A stretch of 11,029 nucleotides of DNA from Phycisphaeraceae bacterium (lineage in GTDB: Bacteria; Planctomycetota; Phycisphaerae; Phycisphaerales; Phycisphaeraceae), in NCBI GenBank assembly GCA_016763955.1, contig JAESSU010000205.1:1-11029 (forward strand). The letters run 5' to 3'. A program made the translations under genes and the position numbers. The number at the start of each line of letters is the position of its first letter. Positions within the stretch are counted from its first letter, which is position 1. The notes below the pieces were generated by a model. That model was not told where the DNA came from and did no database searches. It was given only the letters and a program-made list of their open reading frames with translations. This document shows positions 1 to 6,118 of this stretch, one piece after another.

Positions 1-1
1 T

Positions 2-133
2 GTACTTGTCGCCACAGGGGCGAAAAAAGTTGAGGTATTGAATAAAGCACGCACTATTGGATCCACATTACAATACCCGATTCGCCACATTCTTCACCAG
101 ACCCAAACACCGGTCACGATTGTGACGGGGTAG
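2..133 (+). CDS. C-terminal tail of a sugar-phosphate enzyme, possibly 6-phosphogluconolactonase (partial)
   Basis: An open frame enters from the left edge and runs 43 residues to a TAG stop at 131-133. It begins VLVATGAKKVEVLNKA and ends with PIRHILHQ and PVTIVTG. The pattern of a 'TGxxK' strand, a helix with 'LxxA', a 'PIRxxL' segment and a final 'PVTI' strand resembles the C-terminus of the 6-phosphogluconolactonase / glucosamine-6-phosphate isomerase family as I remember it. This is a family-level impression from a short tail. The gene converges on the minus-strand operon, with its stop three bases from the stop of the cytidylyltransferase gene, so it is probably not part of the glycan operon. 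It could also be another protein of similar fold, and the substrate cannot be read from this fragment. Confidence 0.5.
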   Translation, partial: VLVATGAKKVEVLNKARTIGSTLQYPIRHILHQTQTPVTIVTG

Positions 134-136
134 GAT

Positions 137-883
137 TTATTCGGCTTCCTTTACTCCATTGTTCCTCAGCCAGAACTCAGCCTGAGGCATTTGGTAATCA
201 TAATCCACGTCTAAGCCACCATAGTTTTCCAGCGGCCAGATATTTTTGCCCATCCATTTTTGCGGCAACAAGCCATCTTCCATATTGTCGAGATTACGGG
301 GACGAATAATAGACACGCCCATATCCGCAAACCAAACATTGCCCTGGCTATCACGATCGCAGTTTAGGGTTTTTGGATCCCCAAAGGTTTCAAACGGAAC
401 AAACGGTTGCAGGTGCCCTGAATCGTCGATTTTGCGTGCTCGCAGCGGGCTCCACATATTATAACAACTGACGGTTACTGCACTGTCGGTATTGGGCCGT
501 TCGCGCAACACACGAATGCCTTCTTCCAAAATCTTGGGCGAAATCGTCGGAGAATTGGCCATCAGCAACACTAAAAGTTCGAGCTCTTGCCCGTTCTCTT
601 CACAGTCTTTCTTAACAAGCTCATAAGCATGCACATAGGCATCTTCACCAAGGGCGGCCTTGGTGCAGAGATGATCAGGCCGATCAATGACAACAGCATC
701 AAACTCAGCAGCAACATCCTTGATCGCCTGGCTATCCGTTGACACATATATGCGATCAATGCTGGGGGAAGCTTGCGCTGCCATCATTGGATAAGCGACC
801 AAGGGTCGTCCGAGTACGGGATAAACGTTCTTTCCCGGGAACCCCGCAGACCCTTCACGGCCAATCAAAATCGCAGCAATCAT
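137..883 (-). CDS. CMP-nonulosonate synthetase-like cytidylyltransferase (NeuA/PseF/LegF family)
   Basis: The 248-residue product fits the acylneuraminate cytidylyltransferase family, whose members transfer CMP from CTP to a nonulosonic or related sugar acid to make the glycosyltransferase donor. Residues 8-19, GREGSAGFPGKN, correspond to the nucleotide-binding loop usually written as xARxGSKxxPxKN. The 'GRPLVAYPM' segment (25-33), the 'YVSTDS' strand (46-51) and the C-terminal 'GLDVDYDYQMPQAEFWL' segment, equivalent to the family's metal-binding DIDxxxDxxxAE, are also visible. The usual 'QPTSPLR' motif is replaced by 'MANSPTISP' (about 108-116), so the sugar substrate may not be standard sialic acid. 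The start at 883 has an AAAGGAA ribosome-binding site 8 bases upstream. This is the last gene of the operon and lies 23 bases after the SDR gene. The family call is firm; the sugar is inferred from the NeuB-family gene upstream. Confidence 0.85.
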   Translation of the reverse strand: MIAAILIGREGSAGFPGKNVYPVLGRPLVAYPMMAAQASPSIDRIYVSTDSQAIKDVAAEFDAVVIDRPDHLCTKAALGEDAYVHAYELVKKDCEENGQELELLVLLMANSPTISPKILEEGIRVLRERPNTDSAVTVSCYNMWSPLRARKIDDSGHLQPFVPFETFGDPKTLNCDRDSQGNVWFADMGVSIIRPRNLDNMEDGLLPQKWMGKNIWPLENYGGLDVDYDYQMPQAEFWLRNNGVKEAE

Positions 884-906
884 AATTTAATTCCTTTAGC
901 TTTGTC

Positions 907-1818
907 TCAACCGTCCGTGCTATCAACGGCTGAAGGGTGGGTTTCTGGATTGGATAAATCCTGAGATTGGATACAGTCCAAAAGGCCAAGTCCCAAATCA
1001 ATATATGTACTACGCGTCATTTTACGACCAATGCGCGGCGTGTAGTTATAGGGCGTTTGCATATAGTGCCCCTTGACATTTTGATTGCCCAGAACAACCT
1101 CAACCTTGCCATTGAGCATCTCCGTGAGCATTTCCAACATAGCGCCCGTGGTTATGCGTTCCCGCCCGGTCAAATGCAAAATTGAACCTTTGTATTCATC
1201 TTCTAATATTTCCGCACTCATTAAGGCAGCATCACGAATATGAATGTATTCACGCACCTCTTGGCCATTTCCAGCGTACTCAATTTTTCCTGTTCCCAAT
1301 GCAGATGTTATCATTTTAAAGACTGAGTTGCTTGCGTCTGCCCGCGGCCCGTACAACGAGCCATAACGTAAGATGGTGTATTCCAAACCGTAACGATCAT
1401 GATAGTCTTGAATCAAATGTTCACATGCTTGCTTAGATGTTCGGTAAAAAGAGCCTTGATCTGAATAGACATAAATTGAACTCGAAAACACGAATCGTTT
1501 TACCTTATATTTGCGGGCGGCCTCAAGCAAATTGACGGTGCCCATCAAATTTACGAACATCGTTTCTCGCGGTTTATCAATGGCTTCATTGATATCTGCA
1601 AGTGCGGCTAAATGATATATGACATCACAGCCTTCAACGGCTTTATTAACGGCATTTTCGTCTGTAATATCACCTACGATTTCTTTTTGTCCGTCTTGCA
1701 AATATTGTGAAGCATTAAAATCAAATATTGTCACTTCATGCCCGGCTTGCATCAATGCGTCAGAAACATGACTGCCAAGAAATCCAGAACCACCTGTTAC
1801 GAGTATTTTCATAGCCAT
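907..1818 (-). CDS. Extended SDR NAD-dependent sugar epimerase/reductase
   Basis: The 303-residue protein starts MAMKILVTGGSGFLGSH, giving the Rossmann dinucleotide motif GGSGFLG at residues 9-15. The catalytic serine region is SSSIYVY (112-118), and the active-site Tyr/Lys pair is in YRTSK (125-129). The 'LRYGSLYGPR' (150-159) and 'REYIHIRD' (189-196) segments are typical of the extended SDR family that acts on nucleotide sugars. The catalytic-loop sequence is not the 'S/T-x-E-VYG' type of 4,6-dehydratases, so an epimerase or reductase is more likely. A second in-frame ATG at 1812 gives the more typical MKILVTGG start and has GAGATGG just upstream, so the true protein may be two residues shorter. 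It lies 13 bases after the hydroxyacid dehydrogenase gene and 23 before the cytidylyltransferase gene, so these three probably act together. The substrate is unknown, and the last 20 residues are low-complexity and look non-catalytic. Confidence 0.85.
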   Translation of the reverse strand: MAMKILVTGGSGFLGSHVSDALMQAGHEVTIFDFNASQYLQDGQKEIVGDITDENAVNKAVEGCDVIYHLAALADINEAIDKPRETMFVNLMGTVNLLEAARKYKVKRFVFSSSIYVYSDQGSFYRTSKQACEHLIQDYHDRYGLEYTILRYGSLYGPRADASNSVFKMITSALGTGKIEYAGNGQEVREYIHIRDAALMSAEILEDEYKGSILHLTGRERITTGAMLEMLTEMLNGKVEVVLGNQNVKGHYMQTPYNYTPRIGRKMTRSTYIDLGLGLLDCIQSQDLSNPETHPSAVDSTDG

Positions 1819-1831
1819 CTCAATTATTCTT

Positions 1832-2830
1832 TCATTTGTTATTAGCTAGACGTTGGGCCATGACATATTCATCCTCAGGAACTGGCGAAGCAAAAGCCAT
1901 ACCCTGTGCAAAGCGTATGGCATCCTCTGTTGCTTCAATTTCCATATTTGCACGGCAATCCTCGGTCATAGAACCAAGATGACAGGTCAGCACCGTATTC
2001 TCAAGATTGCATAATTCACCTTCATAAGGCTCATCTTCAAATGCATCGATCGCCGCAGTTGCTAATTGACCGCTTCGCAAAGCTATTGCAAGCTCAGCCT
2101 CATTCACCACACCACCTCGAGCTGTATTTAGCAAAACAGCATTCTTCTTGAAACAGGAAAATTCAGCTGATCCAACAAGATTTTTCGTTTCTGGCGTTAG
2201 GGGTACATGCAAACTAATCACATCACATTCCGCATAGATACGTTCTTTATCTGCCCAAGTGACTATATTATCAAATTCCGAATTTTCTTTAAGGTCATTG
2301 GCCAAGATTTTCACGCCTGGAAAGCCACCGCTGAGGTGGCGAATAACTCCACCGCCAATACGACCACATCCGATTATACCAACAGTACATTCTGATAGAC
2401 GGCGTCCAGCCTTGCGGATCCATGTGCCTGCACGGACGTTGCGGTCAGCTTTGGTAACTTCTCGCAACAGATCAATCATCAAACCAATGGTGAGTTCTGC
2501 CACTGCGGGTGATGGGCCATCGGGGGTGAAAGAAACGGCAATCCCACGTTTGCGCGCCGCGATAAGGTCGACACTGTCCAACCCAATCCCCACACGACAA
2601 ATGGCTTTAAGGTTTTGGCACGCTTCCATAACTTTAGCCGTAATGGGTTCTGTGCCAGCGATGATAATATCAGCATCCCCAATCACACTAGCCACTTCCT
2701 CAGGGCGCAACTTACGACCGAGTGGGTTAATCTCGTATTTCAATCCAGCCTGCTCTAACGCTTGAAGCGGCTTTGGGTTAACTGCCCCAAATGGGATCGT
2801 CGTAACAACAACCTGTATTTCTTTATTCAT
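1832..2830 (-). CDS. D-2-hydroxyacid dehydrogenase (phosphoglycerate dehydrogenase-like)
   Basis: The 332-residue product belongs to the NAD-dependent D-isomer 2-hydroxyacid dehydrogenases, which interconvert 2-hydroxy acids and 2-keto acids. An N-terminal substrate domain carries 'RVGIGLDSVDL' (79-89). The NAD domain has GCGRIG at 154-159. The catalytic set is complete: Arg238 in NTARGG, Glu267 in FEDEP and His284 in CHLGS. It lacks the C-terminal ACT domain of many biosynthetic SerA proteins, so it is unlikely to be a serine-regulated housekeeping enzyme. I chose the ATG at 2830 over an in-frame upstream ATG at 2872 because a strong GGGAGGA site lies six bases before it and the extra 14 residues do not look like part of the fold. 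Its place between the methyltransferase-like gene and an SDR/cytidylyltransferase pair suggests a job in making the sugar or a substituent such as a glycerate- or lactate-type acid. That role is inference. Confidence 0.88.
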   Translation of the reverse strand: MNKEIQVVVTTIPFGAVNPKPLQALEQAGLKYEINPLGRKLRPEEVASVIGDADIIIAGTEPITAKVMEACQNLKAICRVGIGLDSVDLIAARKRGIAVSFTPDGPSPAVAELTIGLMIDLLREVTKADRNVRAGTWIRKAGRRLSECTVGIIGCGRIGGGVIRHLSGGFPGVKILANDLKENSEFDNIVTWADKERIYAECDVISLHVPLTPETKNLVGSAEFSCFKKNAVLLNTARGGVVNEAELAIALRSGQLATAAIDAFEDEPYEGELCNLENTVLTCHLGSMTEDCRANMEIEATEDAIRFAQGMAFASPVPEDEYVMAQRLANNK

Positions 2831-2836
2831 AAAACA

Positions 2837-2843
2837 TCCTCCC
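2837..2843 (-). promoter_or_regulatory. Strong ribosome-binding site GGGAGGA of the hydroxyacid dehydrogenase gene
   Basis: On the minus strand GGGAGGA lies six bases before the ATG at 2830. It is the closest match to the anti-Shine-Dalgarno complement that I found in the window. It decides the start of the dehydrogenase in favour of MNKEIQ rather than the in-frame ATG at 2872. Confidence 0.8.
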
Positions 2844-2960
2844 TGATCGATAAGATTCTTATACAAAAACAAACGGCTAAACAGAACACCTTTAAAAGGG
2901 TGCCCATTTTATATCACGAAGAACAAAATTATTATCCATCACGACAAGATGCTTCTAATT

Positions 2961-4061
2961 TTAAGACACCTTCATTTTTGCGGCAATCAGAACAGGATTA
3001 AGAATGAGGCCAGATTTGGTACACAACAGAGGTACTTTATTCTTTCCATATAAAATACGAAGGTCACTATTGGAATCAATCGATTTTAAAAATGAACTTG
3101 GTATCGCGATTGGATGGAAATCGACATCCATAGACATGCTCTCAAAATATTTAATAATGCCATGACGAGAAACACAATTGAACCCTGTTTTCCACCGACC
3201 TTCTGTGGTTTTCGTTTCTGTATAAACGTCAACATCCTCATCGTTAATCAAACCCATTACAGTAAGAACGCCATGCGGTTTTAATAAAGATATAAGCTTT
3301 TCTAAGACAGGATGCGTGTCACGCGCGCGTGTCAGTCCTTCTAGAGACAGCACGGCATCATATTGTCCATCAACGTTTAACAGATGTTCGGTAACTGTAT
3401 TAATATGAGGTGCTTTATCACGTAGTATCGAAACTTGACTTTCGTACGGAGAGCTACCAGTGCATAGCCAATTAGGCAGGCCTGCCGATATTTCTTCCAA
3501 AAGCGCGCCTTCCCCACAATCTATCATAAAGAAAGAAGGCTGAGCCGAGAGGTTGTTTTTTGTGTTTGAAATAATTTGCTTAGAATACCAATTAGCATCC
3601 ATAATTTCATGCAGCCATAACGATGGATGTGATGGTTCGTGAATCGTAAATTTACTAATTCCATCTGATCTCGAGTATTCGTTTTCAGGAAATGCGGATT
3701 CAATTTTATCAAGATCAGCATCACTGCTAATCCAGCAAATAATACGCAAATCATCCCAGTCACAATACTTTTGCATCTCCTCTTCTTTGCCCGTTTCGCA
3801 CATTAGGATATAGGCCCGTCCACTCTGGCGCCCCCTAACAATGGCGGCTCTGAGGTTAAAGTTCACCAATCTATTGTTAAGCGATGGTGAAGCATAATAA
3901 CCAAAGCTTTTACGGGCAATATCGAATTCGGTTCCTGAATCTGTCCTTAATGTGATCTGTTCATCATGTTCCAGATATACGTCTGCTGAATGAGTGATTG
4001 TGACCTCACCGTTCGCAGAGACTCGAAACGTTCTAGGAAGTCCATCTTTACCTATCTTCAT
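2961..4061 (-). CDS. Two-domain protein: conserved N-terminal glycan-locus domain plus degenerate SAM methyltransferase-like domain
   Basis: The 366-residue protein appears to have two parts. Residues 1-115 start MKIGKDGLPRTFRV and contain 'DIARKSFGYYASPSLN' (47-62) and 'GRAYILMCETGKEEE' (81-95). I recall similar stand-alone proteins of about 120 residues in surface-polysaccharide loci of Rhodospirillales, but know no function for them. Residues 175-320 resemble a class I SAM methyltransferase: FFMIDCGEGALLEEI (177-191) stands where the SAM-binding motif I is expected, and YDAVLSLEGLTRARD (234-248) then VLEKLISLLKPHGVLTV (252-268) match the motif IV-V region. Motif I is degenerate, lacking the usual DxGCGxG, so activity is uncertain. 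The ATG at 4061 has a TAAGGAT site nine bases upstream. No signal peptide or membrane segment is visible. It sits between the true methyltransferase gene (90-base gap) and the dehydrogenase gene (130-base gap). Function unknown. Confidence 0.75.
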   Translation of the reverse strand: MKIGKDGLPRTFRVSANGEVTITHSADVYLEHDEQITLRTDSGTEFDIARKSFGYYASPSLNNRLVNFNLRAAIVRGRQSGRAYILMCETGKEEEMQKYCDWDDLRIICWISSDADLDKIESAFPENEYSRSDGISKFTIHEPSHPSLWLHEIMDANWYSKQIISNTKNNLSAQPSFFMIDCGEGALLEEISAGLPNWLCTGSSPYESQVSILRDKAPHINTVTEHLLNVDGQYDAVLSLEGLTRARDTHPVLEKLISLLKPHGVLTVMGLINDEDVDVYTETKTTEGRWKTGFNCVSRHGIIKYFESMSMDVDFHPIAIPSSFLKSIDSNSDLRILYGKNKVPLLCTKSGLILNPVLIAAKMKVS

Positions 4062-4151
4062 ATAAGATATCCTTAGCTACACTTGAATAGGTAAGTTTAG
4101 GGAGTGGTGCCTATTAATTGAGCGAATTTAAAGTACTAGGGGTATTAATTA

Positions 4152-4997
4152 TCATTTAATTCTAAACAAGATACGCATTGTGTACTTGCTACTCGGCTCG
4201 ATAATACGTTCAATTTTGATCAGCGTAAAACCAGCTCGTTCCCCAAGTCGGATTGCTGAACTCGGGGAAAAAACATGGATATGATCAACGAAGAATTCTT
4301 CACGTTTTTTGCCTAGAGGATCACAAGCCGCTGCGATATCAGGAAGTTCAACGTAAAGGATTCCATTTGGATTCAATATTTCTTTTACACGCTCAAGCAT
4401 TGCGAAAGGATTGGGGACATGCTCAAGAACCTTGTTAAGGGTAACAAGGTCATAGGTCCCAAGCTTGGATGAATCTATGGTTAGAAAATCTCCTGTAACC
4501 GCATTTACTTTAGCAACCTTTTCAAGGTGTCCCTTTGAACGAGGGTCTGGGTCTAAGGCCAAAACATCCCACCCAATCTTTGCCATAGCATGAGGAAAAA
4601 CACCAAGTCCTGAACCAATATCAAGCAGTGATGGTTCATGCATTTGGGTTGTCTTAGCAAGATAAGATCTGGCCATTTCATTGACCCAAGCAACACGCCC
4701 TGTATTGTCGGATTTATGAGGTGGCAATGCAATTATACGTTCAAATGTTTTACGCAGCCCGTCTTCAGACCCGTAAGTCGCATCTATATATGAGGCTTCA
4801 TAAAGAGAGGATAAATCCATATTATGACGGGAAAAATAATGCCCACAAATGCTACAGGAATCATATTGTCGCTTGTAAGTCGTCTTCGGCCCAAGATCAA
4901 AAGCAACTTCGCCTTCAGGAGGTGTATCGTATGAAAAGGCTTTTTCTAAGCTCTGTTCCTTACAGGGGCAGTTAAGCGTTCCACAGGTACTTGTCAT
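4152..4997 (-). CDS. SAM-dependent methyltransferase with N-terminal cysteine cluster
   Basis: The product is 281 residues from the ATG at 4997. The core is a clear class I SAM methyltransferase: motif I LLDIGSGLGVF (124-134), the acidic post-strand-2 motif ALDPDP (147-152), motif IV YDLVTLNKVLEHVPNP (182-197) and 'LNPNGILYVELPD' (208-220). Further on, VDHIHVFSPSSAIRL (237-251) is usual for sugar and small-molecule methyltransferases. Before the core, C5, C10, C12, C48 and C51 could form a zinc site like that of sugar C-methyltransferases, but the C-terminal domain typical of those is absent. I chose the ATG at 4997 because it overlaps the stop of the preceding amidotransferase gene as ATGA. 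An ATG at 5012 would add five residues. The tight coupling suggests it acts on the amidotransferase product, possibly methylating an acetimidoyl nitrogen. O-, N- or C-methylation cannot be decided from sequence. Confidence 0.85.
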   Translation of the reverse strand: MTSTCGTLNCPCKEQSLEKAFSYDTPPEGEVAFDLGPKTTYKRQYDSCSICGHYFSRHNMDLSSLYEASYIDATYGSEDGLRKTFERIIALPPHKSDNTGRVAWVNEMARSYLAKTTQMHEPSLLDIGSGLGVFPHAMAKIGWDVLALDPDPRSKGHLEKVAKVNAVTGDFLTIDSSKLGTYDLVTLNKVLEHVPNPFAMLERVKEILNPNGILYVELPDIAAACDPLGKKREEFFVDHIHVFSPSSAIRLGERAGFTLIKIERIIEPSSKYTMRILFRIK

Positions 4998-6118
4998 TGG
5001 CCCCAGTTCCATCCATCTAATAAAAAGTCTTCAATAACCCATTGGTTATTTTTTTTGGTCCAAATATCATGATTACGAAATGTCTCGGCTATCTCATAGA
5101 TGCGAGAAACAGGGACTTCAAGAAACTGAGCAAACATCTCGATCTCACGCTTTGGCGTTTCATCACCTTTGCCTTTTAAAATATCAATAGCTTCATTCCG
5201 GGTTAAACGCCCAGCACGAATTTCTAAAGATACGTTATCCCAAGTCCGCGTGAATCCAAATTTATACCATTTCACCCAATGATGAATAGCAATGAGATAA
5301 TTATCATCTACGTCGGCAAATGAATAATAGCCTGTTGTTGGTTTATCCGCAGCTTTGAACCCCTTTAGTTTCGCAGCCTCAAATGTCATTACCGGATCCC
5401 ATTTAAAGAAATGACCTAAAAATTGAGCCGTGACACCTGCTTTTTCTTGTTCTTCATCACTCGGCCACTGGTATATGGCTAAATCCTGTGCACTGAGATC
5501 TCCATCAACCCAATCGTTTGCGACAGTCCCATTGGTGACACCGTATTTCTTTAGCCAGGCATGAGTAAGACGCACCCCCATTAACTCATCATCGCTACCT
5601 CCATATTCAAAGGCTGAGTTCTCTCCCCATAAGATGAGAGGCACTTTGAACTTTGTAGCAAAATTAAGAGGTATCGCATGTAGAGCCATATGCATGGGGA
5701 TTGCCGAGGCTCCTTTACGCTCAAATGCCTTAAGGGTAAAGCGGCGTTCGACATCTGGGTTAATCGATACATCCATGTGATCGACACCAAGTTGAATCAA
5801 ATTGTCTAAATTTTGCTGCCCCAACTCACTCCGGCCAGGAGTGCGCCAAGTAACACACAAGGGTTTTAGCCCAAATTCTAGAGCCTTTACAACTTGCCAT
5901 GTACTATCTTTTCCTCCGCTAACAGGAATAATACAATCATAATCAGCACCTATCGATTTTACTCGACGAACAAGCGTTTTGAAATCATTTTCACGCTGTT
6001 CCCAATCTATACTTTCCTTATGGCGAGCTACAGAACAGTTGCAATCTCCAGCTTCATTAATGTCAAGGTTGGGACGGCTACTTGGCAAAACACAACGTTT
6101 ACAATAATTTAAGGTCAT
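4994..6118 (-). CDS. N-acetyl sugar amidotransferase, PP-loop family (WbpG/PseA-like)
   Basis: The 374-residue product matches the LPS-biosynthesis amidotransferases WbpG and PseA, which use ATP and ammonia to turn a sugar N-acetyl group into an acetimidoyl (amidino) group. The PP-loop for ATP activation is SGGKDS (67-72). WGENSAFEYGG (164-174) and the C-terminal stretch HHWVKWYKFGFTR (279-291) then EIRAGRLTRNEAI (299-311) are characteristic. The N-terminal zinc knuckle is YCKRC (C6, C9) followed by GDCNCS (C26, C28). Relatives I recall have a CxxC second pair, so the CxC spacing is odd. The gene overlaps AsnB upstream and the methyltransferase downstream, both as ATGA, with a GAGGAA site inside the AsnB gene. 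HisH/HisF-type ammonia partners are absent from the window, and the AsnB next door may serve instead. The family is confident; the target nitrogen is unknown. Confidence 0.92.
   Translation of the reverse strand: MTLNYCKRCVLPSSRPNLDINEAGDCNCSVARHKESIDWEQRENDFKTLVRRVKSIGADYDCIIPVSGGKDSTWQVVKALEFGLKPLCVTWRTPGRSELGQQNLDNLIQLGVDHMDVSINPDVERRFTLKAFERKGASAIPMHMALHAIPLNFATKFKVPLILWGENSAFEYGGSDDELMGVRLTHAWLKKYGVTNGTVANDWVDGDLSAQDLAIYQWPSDEEQEKAGVTAQFLGHFFKWDPVMTFEAAKLKGFKAADKPTTGYYSFADVDDNYLIAIHHWVKWYKFGFTRTWDNVSLEIRAGRLTRNEAIDILKGKGDETPKREIEMFAQFLEVPVSRIYEIAETFRNHDIWTKKNNQWVIEDFLLDGWNWGQ

Noticed and set aside
2259..2765. Plus-strand open frame of 168 codons opposite the dehydrogenase gene.
   Set aside because: It lies wholly inside a gene with a complete catalytic set, and its translation is rich in Pro, Arg and Ser with no recognisable domain; it is an antisense shadow.
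2850..2862. Short inverted repeat ATAAG-ATT-CTTAT in the dehydrogenase leader, considered as an operator.
   Set aside because: Five-base arms are expected by chance in an AT-rich leader, and no second copy was noticed.
2831..2872. In-frame upstream ATG at 2872 that would extend the dehydrogenase by 14 residues (MFLYKNLIDQGGCF).
   Set aside because: The GGGAGGA site at 2837-2843 is ideally placed for the ATG at 2830 and would lie inside the extended coding region.
2887..2902. Imperfect inverted repeat CACCTTTAAAAGGGTG between the methyltransferase-like and dehydrogenase genes, considered as a terminator.
   Set aside because: The stem is short, has a bulge and almost no loop, and no T-run follows on the minus strand.
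4062..4151. Gap between the methyltransferase genes examined for an internal promoter.
   Set aside because: It is AT-rich, but I found no -35/-10 pair with good match and spacing, so no promoter is claimed.
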